NCBI GenBank assembly: GCA_949317995.1
Contig: OX439038.1
Location: 62,082,813-62,146,812, forward strand
Direction: 5' to 3'
DNA length: 64,000 nucleotides
Origin: Acholoe squamosa
Taxonomy: Eukaryota; Annelida; Polychaeta; Phyllodocida; Polynoidae
The position numbers and the translations under genes were made by a program. Under the pieces are notes generated by a model. It ran no database searches and had not been told where the DNA came from. It saw only the letters and a program-made list of their open reading frames with translations. This document shows positions 1-11,358 of the stretch, in pieces; position 1 is the first letter of the stretch; each line of letters begins with the position of its first letter.

Positions 1-1560
1 ATAATGTCAGCATAGTCCATGTATGGTAAGATAGTGATTTTGAAGATTCTTAATGAAAGTTTCACATTGATGTACTTCCTAAGATGACATAACAGATAGG
101 TTTTATGAGAAATTGTTTTAACTTGATTTTTGATATGTAAGTTATAACTCAATAATGGGTCCAAAATGACCCCCAGGTATTTATAGCTAGGTACAACTTG
201 AAGTAACATAACATTCATGTATATATTGGCTGACAGTGTATTAAGCTTCCAGGTACATGGTGAAAAAATCATTATTTTGGTTTTAGCAGTATTAACAGAC
301 AATTTGTTTTGCTCACACCAGGTGTTATAAGTTTCTAGATTTTGTTGTAAACAGATTTTAGCAGTCTCAAAATTATTGTGGGATGTATAAATTACAGTAT
401 CATCAGCATATACTTATAAATTACAGCTCTCCCCGGCTGTCCGGTCTGTAGACCCGGTGGCCCCTTCTGTAATCCTGGTTGTTCTGTGTCCCACCATCTG
501 GTCTCCTGCCTTCCAGCGTGGGTTGGGGCATGTGCACTCTGGACATGCTCTCTTATTGCCATGGTATTCATGTTGACAAGAGTCACATACCACCATGATT
601 CAAAACAAACAGACAAAACAAACAGACAGAGCTGAACTGAACTGGAATGTCTGTGCCTGCCTGTGCAGGTGAGTGGAGTGACTGGACTGAACTGTCTGGG
701 CCTGCCTGTGCAGGTGAGTGGAGTGCAGGTGAGAGGTGAGTGACAGGTAGGGCACTGGGTCACACAGGTGAGAGGCCCCCTAGGTACCAATACCCCGAAC
801 AGGGTATGACCGCTGTTCAATACCATAAATTACAGTATCATCAGCATATAATCTAATTTTACAATTTTTAATACATTTAATCACGTCATTGACATATACC
901 AAAAAAAGCAGGGGTCCCAAAATGGACCCTTGGGGGACACCACAGACCACCCTGCAAATCCCAGAGGCAATACCATTGGCATTAACAGTTTGTTTTCTAT
1001 TAACCAAATAATTTTTAAACCAATGATATGTATCAGATCTAATACCATAATTATGTAATTTAATAAAAAGTACAGAGTGGTCTACGGTGTCAAACGCCTT
1101 TTTTAAGTCTATAAAAGCAGCAACAGTCGAATTCCCAACATTGAGGTCCCTTTTAATATCATCAGTAAATTTCGATAATGTCAACAGTACTATAGCCAGG
1201 ACGGAAACCACCTTGATAATTTGTTAGTATATTTTCACCATTTAAGAAACCATATAATCTGTTATGAACTATTTTTTCTATTAATTTACAAGGTAAAGGA
1301 ATAAGTGAGATAGGCCTATAATTATTGACCATCTTTAAATTACCGGATTTAGGGATTGGGGTGACTTGAGAAATCTTCCACTTGGTAGGAACTGTAGCGG
1401 TTGCAAAGGACAAATTCAACAGTCTGGCCAGTTTATCAGGATCATGAGAAAATACCTTTTTTTAAATTTTCGATGAAATCTGATCAATGGCAGAGGACTT
1501 GAGGGGATTAATATCATGAATAAGTTTAATAACTTCTTGGGCATTGGTTTGAAAATTGTC
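1..1560 (-). pseudogene. LINE ORF2, reverse transcriptase part (interrupted)
   Basis: On the minus strand 1419-1162 encodes the RT region with PTKWKISQVTPIPKSGN, YRPISLIPLP and a GGFRPGYST-like motif. After a frameshift near 1200, 1211-825 continues with AFIDLKKAFDTVDH (first catalytic Asp), GVPQGSILGPLLFLVYVND and YADD. The frame is then broken by the insert at 413-824. It resumes at 412 with a second copy of YADDTVIY followed by TSHNNFETAK and the usual thumb region (KTKIMIF, YKYLGVILD) down to the window start. RT copies LINE RNA at the nicked target. The catalytic motif is present, but the insert and frameshifts make this copy non-functional. Bases 1420-1560 are a poorly readable link to the endonuclease part. 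Confidence 0.8.
413..824. mobile_element. 412-bp insert in the LINE RT, flanked by 26-bp direct repeats
   Basis: The same 26 bases, starting ataaattacagtatcatc, occur at 387-412 and 825-850. RT homology runs cleanly into one copy and out of the other, so 413-824 is extra DNA. Its minus strand contains a 60-aa reading frame (596-414) with a CDSC...CPEC pattern like a small zinc ribbon. It also holds a duplicated stretch around 636-738 (gaactg...cctgtgcaggtgagtggagtg). No terminal inverted repeats or poly-A were seen. A partial further copy of the flank (ataaattacag) lies just inside at 416-426. It could be a genuine insertion with an unusually long target duplication, a template-switch product, or an assembly join. 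Confidence 0.6.
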
Positions 1561-2832
1561 CATAGTGTTAGCTGGGGGGGATCATAACTTTTCCAAGGTA
1601 TATACATGTTAGTAGCTAGTTTGGGTTTAATGTTAGAAAAGTAATCATTAATAAAGTCAGAGGTATCATTTCTGGGAATGGGCTTATTTCCATTTTCATG
1701 ATCGACTAGGTTTATATCACCTGCTCGGTTTTCATGGCCAGGAATTAATTTATTTATAACACGCCAAATCTTACGATGATCATTTTTATAATATTCTGCT
1801 TGTTCTTTATAGAATAACCTACGTGCTTTATTAACAAGTTTGTTGGATTTATTTCGAGATGTATCAGCAATTTTCCAAGCAATATCAGTCCCATCTCTAC
1901 GAGCTATTTTTAATTTAGAATTTTTGTCTCTAATGAGCTCAATTACCTGAGGGGTAATCCAAGGGTCCCTTAACTTATTGACAGTGAATTCATGTATAGG
2001 ACAATAGGTATCTAGGATTGAACATACAGCTTTTTCATATTCATCCCATGCAACATCAATACTATTAGTCTGATTAAACAGTGTCCAGTCATAATCATCA
2101 AATTTGGCAAATAACAACTCATCTGGGAGTTTTACATATGAACGACCCTTAATTACAGTTTTAACTGGTTTAATATTCCATTTCTTTCTAACCAAGAAGA
2201 CAGGGAGGTGATCAGAAATGTAAGATTCCAAAATTCCAGTTTGTATATAATTCCTTCTTAAATTTGTAAAAATTAGGTCCAAAATAGCATTTTTACGAGT
2301 GGATTGTTTAATTTCTTGCATGAAGCCATGACTTTTCCTTTCATTTAACAATTGATTGACCATATCATTATCCTCGTTAATATTAAAATTAAAGTCACCC
2401 ATAATAATGATTTCATAATCATCTCTGTCATCGATGTTAGAAATAGTATTTAACAGTGAATCGATAAACATTTGTTTAAGTCCTTCTTCAGGTGGCCGGT
2501 ACGCATTAAATACAATTATAGGCTTCATATGTGTCTTTGTAACCAGAACATTTTGGATCTCGAAAGCATAGGCCTCCTCCAGTTTTAATTTTCCCTTTTG
2601 CATCTAGGGTTTGCCTTTCTAGTCTGTACCTAACATAATTAGAAAATTGATACGAGGTCTCAGGGTCCTCACATTTTAACCCTGTTTCGGAAAATGAGAA
2701 AATTTCTATTTTATCATTATATAATTCAGTTCATATGGTGAGATAATTGGCCCTAAGGCTTTTAGCATTCAGGTGGACAAAATGAATACCTTTGGTGCCA
2801 GCCAATCTTATTATGTCTTGAGACATATTAAG
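1560..2832 (-). pseudogene. LINE ORF2, endonuclease part
   Basis: The minus strand from about 2832 reads an APE-type endonuclease start (GIHFVHLNAKSLRANY), a SETG motif where ETWL is usual, then VFNAYRPP, IIMGDFNFN and, near the end, SDHLPVF. These are the Asn, Glu, Asp-Asn and Asp-His signatures of the EEP nuclease fold used by LINEs to nick target DNA. There is an in-frame TGA at about 2733 and a Trp-to-Gly change in the ETW motif, so the copy is damaged. The open stretch 2603-1416 continues into the linker before the RT (KLRDPWITPQVIELIRDKN, NKLVNKARRLFYKEQAEYY), typical of these elements. Confidence 0.8.
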
Positions 2833-3239
2833 GTTAGGAGTACAACTAGGTATTCCGACATTCCCTCACATCCCTTATTTACAAACTTAAGGATATAAAC
2901 AATATGTTTGACATTATAATATAGTTGGTACCATATATCCGTAGTTAGTTTAAGTACCTTAATAAGGGTATAGGCCTTAGTGCCACCCTTGGTACCGGTA
3001 TGGGGTTGAATCATATACTAGCTTAGAAGGGCATTGAGATACCAGGGAACATATACAAATGTAAGACAGACAGATTGTGTAATTCTATATGTTGGGAACA
3101 TTAAGTAATTCCGCAATATGAAAAGCACTAGAAACAATTGTACCGGTACACTATATAGCAAAGTCCAATATGCAAAAATCAATGTCCAAGGGCATTCACT
3201 TGATAGTTATCAACTCTAGTGATGTAGGGGGTGTCTGGA

Positions 3240-4638
3240 TTAGGCCTGAAGCTGGTTAATATCTTGGTTTCTTGCCAATTCGAGTCGTACTTCTTCAGCA
3301 GTTTTGAGGGGGTCCTCACCTGTATGTTGTCTACGTACCTTAACCAGAATATCTCCAAGCTTGTTTGCACAGTCCGACATGGCCACATTTGCAATGTCCT
3401 CTTTCTGACCTAGATGATAACCACAGCCATAGGTTTTGTTATTTGTAGCCTCATACATGTACCTCCCTTTATGAGCTGTCAATTTATTTCTGAGGAGAGG
3501 ATCATTGAATTTAGTTTCAACCAGTTTATACATGGTAGATTCCTCATCATCAAACCATTCATTCGATTTTTACAGCTTTTAGCTGCAAACATTGTCTCAG
3601 TACGGGAACATGCATCCATTACTTTTCGTAGTATGTGTAACTGGTTGGACTTGACACACATCTCTGCACAGTATGCCCTCTCAACTGAGTCAAACATTTG
3701 GTTATTATATTGTATTTGACAGCGATAAAGGTTTGAGAAGACAGAATGGGGCCCCTGAAATGCAACACCATCTGGAGTATCGATTGTCTTTGCGCTCTCT
3801 AAGGATAATCCATGGGGCAAATTGTTAAGTTCTCCATAACTATAGGTTACACCTTCAACAATAATTGAGTTCCTCTTACGGTAGAGTTAATCTGTTTGCT
3901 TCTGGCAAGGGCCTGTATAGATCTAAGATCTTTTTGAATTTGTTTTTCTTTAGGAGACATGTCGTCAGAGAGATAAACCCCTTTCCAATTGGCATTGTGT
4001 TGCAACTTGCTAATATTGGCGAAAATCAGGGATTTATAATGTGCAGCAGAAAATACAACAATCACAGGCCTGTTCCTAGGCCTAAAGTTAGGATTATTAC
4101 TTTGTCGAGGGGTTGGTTCAAATTTCCTGCCTCTGCGGTAGACTGCTTCTGCACACATATTGTCAAATGACAGTCCTACATCTTGGATCAACTGGTCTAA
4201 TTTATCTCTTAAACTAACTGGAGAATCCTCACTGATACCATTAATCACAAGAATTTTTCTCTTTCTGTCAGATTCCATTTTAGAGAAATTTTCGGCACAG
4301 CTGTCACAATCAGATTTGACTTTGTCAACATCACTCGTGTTTTTGGTAATACTGTCGCTATGGCCCGATAATGTAGTGTCAATGCTGTCAATACGAGTTT
4401 CAAGCTGGGGTATTGTCGTGTTGGATTTGACCGCTCCCTCTTCACCATAAATACGTTTTTCTAAGCCCTGTAGTAGTTCTAGTGTACGTTCACTGACAGA
4501 AGCCTGTAGGTTAAACCTATTCTCAATTTCATTGATTTTATCATTAATATCTTTCGGCTTAGAATTATATGTCAACGGAGGTAACAGCGGTTTGGCCTGT
4601 TCGCCGTCTGGTGTGTTTACCTTGTCAAGATCTGCCAT
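3240..4638 (-). pseudogene. LINE ORF1 with coiled coil, RRM-like middle and C-terminal NADAR-like domain
   Basis: The start ATG is at 4638. Residues 1-150 are polar with a heptad-like coiled coil (INEIENRFN to DKVKSDCDS). Residues 150-263 resemble the nucleic-acid-binding part of LINE ORF1 proteins (KRKILVINGISED, RPVIVVFSAAHYK). After a frameshift at about 3855 the frame continues (GVTYSYGELNNLPHGLSL) into a NADAR-like segment with FQGPHSVFSNLY, SVERAYCAEMCV, KFNDPLLRNKL, YMYEATNNKTYGCGY and ANKLGDILVKVRRQ. A second frameshift lies near 3500-3530. The pattern FSN / E-x-AY / KF..N..L / EAT....(W/Y)G.G / N.LG.IL..(V/M)R is that of NADAR (YbiA-like) proteins, which act on N-glycosidic bonds of riboflavin intermediates or ADP-ribose. 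Its purpose in a retrotransposon is unknown. Confidence 0.75.
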
Positions 4639-4830
4639 TTTGGGTAGCCCTTTGTCGTCGAGACAGAGTGGTGGAGAAGTGCAGCTTTTTTCTGGTCGAT
4701 ATGGTATTTATTCCATTCATTTGGTGTAACTATGGGTGCACAGCAATTTCATAGAGAAATGGTTCCAAAATATAGGTTAAGCAATGTCCCAATGCAGTAA
4801 AACCAGCAAGATTCCCCGGCAGCCCGTACG

Positions 4831-5680
4831 CCAACGTCCTCTAGCAGTGTGTCATGGTTACGCATGGTTACCATAGTGAACCTTATGTGACATTCTTTAA
4901 AACAGGTTCTCTGATTTTCCTATTTAGAATGAAAATCATGTTTCCATGGCAACAGAAACAGAGCTACATCAACAAAATGCACATTTAGGCATGAAAACAT
5001 TCTTTATATACATTCCAAATTTGAAACCTTTTCACCCAAAATAGAACTTTTTATCAAAAACCATCATATTCTCAATCAAAAATTACACTATAACATTTGT
5101 GGGCCTATTTTTCCTATTGTAGCTCATAGTGCTGCCCCCTGGTGGCTAAAATAGGAACTAAATCCTGCAGGAACCCCAATTTCTGCTTGCTGGCTCACAT
5201 ATATGGAATATGGAGAACAGTTTGTACAGTGTGTTAAATCAGTTGTAGGGTTTTGGCAATAGCAAAAGCCATCTGTAATATTATTCAAACAATTTGGAAT
5301 TTTTGCTTTTTACATGGACCTGAGATACTAATGTTTCACTCATAAACCCTTTAACAGAATATGTCCAAACACCTGACTGATAGTGATCAGGGAGGTAATA
5401 TCAAAAGGTGGCTACATGAAACATCAATAAGAGACTAATGGTGTCAGTTGGCTGCAATCTATATTTTAAACCATGGATGCTAATGTAGAAAACATTCAGA
5501 CTTGCTTGCAGTTATGTTGTTATGATTGTCATGATACTTTTGGACATGGATAGTACTCTCTTAACATTGCTGTGCTTTTAGTTTTAGGCTATGCACTGCT
5601 GGTGATGGGTCAATATATTGGTGACGGATTCTGACATCAAGTAACCTAGATCAAAGCCTGCTATAGAACTCTATAGAAAC
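4831..5680. other. non-coding stretch, nothing recognised
   Basis: This is AT-rich sequence without a coherent reading frame, tandem repeat or inverted-end element that I could recognise. It separates the LINE 5' leader from the hAT-like remnant. Confidence 0.5.
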
Positions 5681-7085
5681 ATGCCAAATCCCACAAAATT
5701 TAAAGAATCTTGGTTAAATAAGACAGATAAAAATGGAAATTTGTGCAAAAGTTCCGCTTACAAAGCCTACTGCACACTATGCAACAAATCATTTCAAATA
5801 GACAATACAGGTCTCCTGCAAGTTCTAGCCCGTGCGTCAAGGGTTAAGCATACTGGTTTTGCTAAAGCCAGATTTGGAAGCACACAGTGCCACTTCGAAA
5901 AGAAAAGTGCTAGTGCAGCAGCTAGTGCATCTGTATCAGATGGTGCTGAACCAACCATAAGTGACAAAACAGTACCCAGTGCAAGCACCTCTGCTAAGCC
6001 TAGTTCATTCATGGTGCAGACAGCTTCCCCCTGTGGAGTGGTGACCATCATGTGAGGGCATGGAGGAGCAGAATAACTTATTGGGAGTCCACAAAGCAGG
6101 AATTCTCCTTCCATTCTACCAGTGGGCATACCAGATTCGTAAAAGGCAACAAACTTGGCATTTCTTGTGGCTTGAGGTGAGCATGTGGGCAGCTGGTGTC
6201 CATATGCGTGGGCCCGGGCCTACATGCTTGTCTTTTGCCATGGGACTCCCCCCTCAGTGAACCACATCTGAGTGATCAAAGGCCGTGGTTTGTCTGGCCC
6301 TGCCTATGGGACCAGGCAAATAAAAGAACACTTGCTATCCTTCGAAAAGAGTAGGGGAATGAAGCCCTGGTAGCGGTTTCCCCCTCAACCCTCCTTATAG
6401 ATTTGGTCATTCATCTCATAGATTTGGTAATTCATAGATTCGGTCACTGCTGTTTGGCAAGCAGCATATAAATACCTGTCTAGCTGTCTGGACAAGCAGC
6501 TTTGAAATACCTGTCCATACAGAAAGAAAAGGACTTTATGTCTGTGAACCACAGAAATGTCTGCTAACTTTTAAGTACTATTAGTAGACATAAAATCAAC
6601 CAAACCAAACCAAACAAATCCAATCAAGAACAGACTGCCATTCCTGAAATCCTATGGGCCCACAAAGTATGTGAGAGCAACTTCAGCTTTCGGTCTTGTG
6701 AAGGATTGTCTGACTTGTTTAACCCCTTCCACCCCATAAAGCAGGATTTACATGCAAATTCCATAGAGTAAAAGAAATCCAGGGGTGAAAGGCGAGAATG
6801 TTTCCCTGTGTGACATCACAGCACTTTTCACTGAGCAAGTCCAAAGTGTCATAATTATCTGCTCTCAAATGGACACGGACCATATTACAAGAGGGAACTT
6901 GTTAGCATGATCCATGAAACTGGATGTGCTTTCACATTGCAATACGATGAAACTGGGAATGCCCAAAACTGTAAACAATGTGATGTTCTGCTCAGATACT
7001 GGTGCCAAGACAGTGGGCAAATCTGCATAAGATTCTTAACAACATTGATGACGGATGACCTGTGGATGGTAGTTTTATGGAGTGA
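5681..7085 (+). pseudogene. decayed BED-finger / hAT-like transposase relative
   Basis: 5681-6055 encodes a BED-like start: a Trp in KFKESWLN, AYCTLCNKSF with the Cys pair, and later KHTGFAKARF. 6640-7085 reads, across frames, a second block I associate with a widespread hAT-like protein family: AEILWA-like and CESNFSF, then FTLQYDETGNAQNCKQCDVL and RYWCQDSGQICIRFLT. Between them (6056-6640) the reading frame is lost. In intact relatives the DET Asp would belong to the catalytic core. The assignment rests on remembered family patterns, so the family name is less sure than the conclusion that this is a broken transposase-like ORF. No terminal inverted repeats were found around it. Confidence 0.5.
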
Positions 7086-7776
7086 AGGTTGTGGATCTCA
7101 TGGGGTTTGGATGTACAGGCATTCACAGGTTCAAATAGATAGGGAATTTCAGTCAGATGGAGATGAGGGGTCACCACAGGGGGAGTGATAGACAAGGGTC
7201 CGCATAGAGAGTGATATTGTGGCATATCCTCTGTATAGTACATGAATACATTGTACAAAAACTGTGTCTATAAAGTAAGTTGTATAGAGGGGTTTCACAA
7301 AATTAGTACCTCACAAATCTTGTTTGGCAGCCATGTTGAGGCAAAACTTTTGCCATAGACTCATCATTACAAGTTTCACCTGTTAGTGTGCTGAAACAAC
7401 TAGCCAATTTCTCAATCTCAATCTAGGATCAGTAATCACACATTGTGCTCCAACATGGCCACTGTACGTCATTTTGACATAGCAGACTCACAGTAAATGC
7501 CTTCATGAAACCACTGTATATCATGTTTCACATACCAATGATACATGTACAAACTTTGCACCATTTAAATATTTTCTGGAATATTATCCTAATAGATTCT
7601 ACATAATATAAGCTTATCAATTCTGAGGATAAATACGTTTGTTACACATGCATTGTTTATTCTACATAATAATTGAGATTTATTGATAATAGCCAAAAAT
7701 CTTTATGACTAGAAAAACACATTCGCTTTCAACATCTCATTGGTTACAGAAATACCCAAAGTATTCCCAAGGTATA
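7086..7776. other. non-coding stretch, nothing recognised
   Basis: No coherent gene, repeat array or inverted-end element is seen in this AT-rich interval. Confidence 0.4.
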
Positions 7777-7892
7777 ACTTTGGAATTTTGGGAAACTTAC
7801 CATAGGGTACCAGAGGGAAGTTGAAGTACCAAGGGAATACGGGGTATTGGAGGAACAGATGCCCTTCCCACCCTACCCGCATTCCTTCGAGG

Positions 7893-7957
<65 letters not shown>

Positions 7958-8155
7958 AATTGAAATGTCTAATCTGGTTTGGTTCCAGAAACTTGTGTGT
8001 GTTTTTTTACTCATAAGATTTTAGGTTCAAGTCTGTCATCACGTGACCAGCTTCAGCCGTATCTCATCTGTTCCTCCAATACCCCGTATTCCCTTGGTAA
8101 AATAAGAAGTTTTACTTCAACTTCCCTACGGAAGTTTCCCAAAATTCCAAAATAT
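7777..8155. mobile_element. foldback (MITE-like) element with internal (TTA)n
   Basis: The left arm begins aactttggaattttgggaaa and runs through gaagttgaagtaccaaggga to ggaggaacagatg at about 7861. It reappears in reverse complement at 8069-8155, so about 80 bp at each end can pair, with small gaps. The middle contains a (TTA)n run at about 7893-7956. This is the structure of a non-autonomous inverted-repeat element. Long ORFs across it are products of the triplet repeat. Confidence 0.7.
7893..7956. repeat. (TTA)n microsatellite
   Basis: About 21 uninterrupted copies of TTA lie in the loop of the surrounding foldback element. They produce poly-isoleucine in open frames on both strands. Confidence 0.95.
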
Positions 8156-9120
8156 ATAAAGACACCTGCATTGAGGAAGACTCTCTTGCATGTTAATACG
8201 CCATGGCCACAAAGTACTTGGTATCAAACTTGAGATCTTGCACATTTTATCAATAAGCTTTAGTCATATACCATATTTAAGGGTAATTTCTCCCTACCGT
8301 TGTATGCAGCAAAGAATGTGATATACCATTCTAAAAGTTACAACCTGGTTTTCCACTCTCCAGCTCCGCTGGGATTACATTTTCGTAGCCCAGTGCATCA
8401 TCAGTACCAAGATGTGTAAATGAATGAGACAATTATCAGGACATGATAATCACAAGGCTTTATGACCTTATGAATCCTCGGCATGTTCAGGCAATCATGT
8501 GCTTATCTGTAACACCACTTGACCATCCGACCTTTTCTCTCATATCTCTGGACCAAACCTCATGTGAAGGTGTCGTAAAAGCATGTTAGAGGTGCATGTA
8601 TTACATTATTTCATGTATCAGCAGTGAGGACAATGATAGGCCAAGTGATGACTCCAGTCACTACACGAGTGATGCCTGAGTGACTGCACCAGTGAGGGCT
8701 GACCATACATGGCATTGTAATGCCTCTCACCTATCGGATAGTAATTAAGTTATAGATACTTTATATAACCAGCTACCATACCTTCAGAGATAAAACTGAG
8801 ACTCAATGCTAAGGGCTATCAATATAGCTTTGGCTGCAAATCTCTCTTGATGGGATCAAGGCATTAAAAAGGAATTGTAAAAAAAGAACTGACATCCAAA
8901 AAGGCTTATTTTTCGGCGTTCATAATTTGAAGGAAATGTTTCAGAAATGCAAGGTAAAAACAGGGACAACGTTTATTAAACTGGCTTTCGTCATACGTGT
9001 TCGGGTCTCGTACGCTCCCGTGCGGGGAGGCCAAGGTCCGTTGACCACACCCCATACCCCCTCCTGCACCTCTACACACGTGAGGCTCTACACTTGTGGC
9101 CAACAACCTTAGGATTAACT
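8156..9120. other. non-coding stretch
   Basis: No gene is recognised. Short repeats of the type agtgatg/tcactac are present at about 8645-8700. Nothing else stands out. Confidence 0.4.
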
Positions 9121-9122
9121 TT

Positions 9123-9280
9123 AGGGAGTGTTCATTTTTTAACAACAGGGGGGAGTTGGTGAGTTTTAGTTTGGACCCCTGAAATTTGTTTCCGCCACCC
9201 CCTCGAGAGGTACCAAAATCTTTTCCACCACCCCTTCAGGAGGGGTTAAAATTTTTTTGCCAGCCCCCAACATCGCCTTG
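9123..9280. mobile_element. fragment of the GGGAGTG(A/T)TCATTTTTT foldback family
   Basis: The segment starts gggagtgttcattttttaac, followed by a G run, then alternating blocks of ccaccccctc and gaggggtnaaaattttt. The same layout is found complete at 57,746-58,063 and, in opposite orientation, at about 29,815-29,947. Only the left terminus is preserved here. Confidence 0.6.
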
Positions 9281-9419
9281 TGTAGTACTTGTGTAGTATT
9301 CATTTTTAATATCTTACTGAGGTGTGAGTTAAATAGATCACCTCACAGGGTTATTATCATCTATTGCAATGCATGAAATTGAAAAGAGGGTGTTATGCTT
9401 CACTTGAGCTACGTGACAC

Positions 9420-9918
9420 AAATTGTCCACATCACATTTCTTCACAATACGCCCACAACGGCCCAGCGCAAGGTGTCCAAAAAATTTTCTGTCCACAGAC
9501 TATTTTAGCAGAGTGTCCATAGGATACAATTTGTCCACACCCAACAATGACAATGTATCCACAAAATACACTCTGTCCACAATCCATCATCACAAAGTGT
9601 TCACAAAGCACATTCTGTCCACATACTTTCATCACAAAATGTCCAAAACCACTTTAAGTCCACAAGATTTTACCACAGAGTATCCACAAAAAACACACTG
9701 TCCACATTCAACTTGAACAACACATTCTGTCCACAGTGTATGGTCACAAACTGTCTACAAAATTCATCTAATCCACAAGATATATACACAAAGTGTCCAC
9801 AAAATACATTTTGTCCACAGGCTAAAATGTGTCTGCATGGACACTTTGTGACGGTTTGTGTGGAAAATGTGTGTTCTGTGAACATTTTGTGGCACATTGT
9901 GTGGACATTTTTTATGTC
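9420..9918. repeat. GTCCACA-type tandem array, partly palindromic
   Basis: A degenerate unit of roughly 45 bp containing tgtccacaaaatacattctg and atcacaaagtg repeats across 9420-9830. From about 9835 the orientation flips (tgtgtggaaaatgtg, tgtggacattttt), so the right end can fold back on the array. Open frames on both strands here (repeated LSTxxxxxKVSTK and CGQNVFCGH peptides) are by-products. A related array in opposite orientation lies at 27,118-27,500. Confidence 0.75.
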
Positions 9919-10850
9919 AACACCCTGTGGTGCCTGGCAAAAATTTGTGATGGTTTGCTGTTGACAAGGGGTGAATTCAGATTTATTTTGGAGGGATTTC
10001 GGAGGGCACTTTTTTCTTTTGTTGATACTACAATTATAAGGGTATACAGAGGTGTTCAAAGTTGGGTTGTCATTCAAAAAGTGTAATTTTCACCTGTTTT
10101 TGCCCATTTTCCCCTGAAATTTACATGGCTGAGCAGGTAAATGTCTAGCCCCATAAAAATAGCCAGGAAGTTCACCTTACGTGCTTGGTTTTATGCTAGT
10201 CACAATGCAATGGGCAGGTTTAACTGATATAGGTGGGCAAAGGATACTTTTCTATACATTTGCTGTATAAAAATTGTTGAATTAGTAAAGAATTGCCCAA
10301 CCAGCATTAATGGAACCAGTTCTTCAGGACCTTGAAAAAAATAATACTTTCATAAAGCATCCACACTATACGCTAGTGATCCCAAAAACCACTAACATTC
10401 ACATTTAATTTCTCAGCCTCTGAGAATTACTTTAGAGGCAAGGGTTTGCATATGTAGTAGATGATCAGGATAAAATTACTTAGCATTCTGGGTAATTAGT
10501 CTTGGAAAAGGTGTGTTTACACTGAAAGGCAATTATTGAAATAAAAAATCTACGTACCGAATGATATTTTACTTAGAATTTATAAAACTTGACAGTTTCA
10601 CCTTTACCTGAAACACCTGTTTAATCTACAGATTCTATACATCATGTTACTTTTGTTAGGTGATAGAAGACACTATCATGCCAGAATTATCCAAAATACC
10701 AACAAAGTTTGATGGACCAATTTTAAAATATCTATACTGGACTTTATGTCTCTGTTGAAGAATTGTGGAATGTCTGAAATGTTGAGGAAAGATCTATTGA
10801 AATTTTAAGTTGAAGATGAGGGAAAGCTTCATAAGTTGATATATATATAT

Positions 10851-10917
<67 letters not shown>

Positions 10918-11358
10918 CTTATAGCCAGTTTTATTATGAAGCTAGAGTAGCCATGGCACCTTAGGGGCATTTTATGCCAGGTGGCTTAACAATGAATATT
11001 TTTTTCAAATTTCCTTTTTACATGTTGACCAAAGAAGGTCTTTTACACATTACCCATGGAGTATAAGAGAAAATTGACTGCAATATATTCAATTAGTTGA
11101 TCATTACTGGCATAGATGAATGTATTACTGGCACCTCTAACCTTAGCCATTGTAATGCCATTTTATGAGGCACCTGTGTCATAATTACCACAAAATCTAT
11201 TTTTATATCTAGATTGATATAAAGGTAGTCCAAATATTTTTAAAAACAGTCGCTAATGCCATCCAAAGGTATTAGTAGTTGTGGAATATTCTGGAAACTG
11301 CCAAGATCAAAATTCATCTTCCTACAACTGATTTCATGAGACCAATGCAACATACATA
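9919..11358. other. non-coding stretch with an (AT)n tract
   Basis: No coherent gene is seen. It contains an (AT)n run at about 10,845-10,912 and two copies of a tactggca motif around 11,105-11,135. It ends at the 5' LTR of the gypsy element. Confidence 0.5.
10845..10912. repeat. (AT)n microsatellite
   Basis: A nearly pure AT dinucleotide run with one interruption (aacaat) near its left end. Confidence 0.95.

Larger units (their letters stand above)
1..4830 (-). mobile_element. LINE retrotransposon (CR1/Jockey-like), minus strand, running off the left edge
   Basis: Reading the minus strand from about 4638 downward gives ORF1, then an apurinic-type endonuclease region, then a reverse transcriptase whose C-terminal part reaches position 1, so the 3' end of the element lies outside the window. 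The RT core motifs (YRPISLIP, FRPGYST-like, GVPQGSILGPLLF, YADD) place it with CR1/Jockey/L2-type LINEs; the exact clade would need a tree. Frameshifts and stops occur in both ORFs, so this copy is dead. The start of the element is not sharply visible; 4640-4830 is taken as its 5' leader. A 412-bp insert interrupts the RT. The second LINE in the window (19,974-22,163) is a distant relative. Confidence 0.85.

Noticed and set aside
392-826. 144-aa open frame on the minus strand
   Set aside because: It spans both edges of the insert in the LINE RT and has no coherent composition; it arises from the duplicated flank and internal repeats.
7709-8024. Open frames with poly-Ile runs on both strands
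   Set aside because: They are translations of the (TTA)n microsatellite.
9423-10086. Several overlapping open frames on both strands with Cys/Thr/Ser-rich repeats
   Set aside because: They are read-through of the GTCCACA tandem units; open on both strands and not gene-like.
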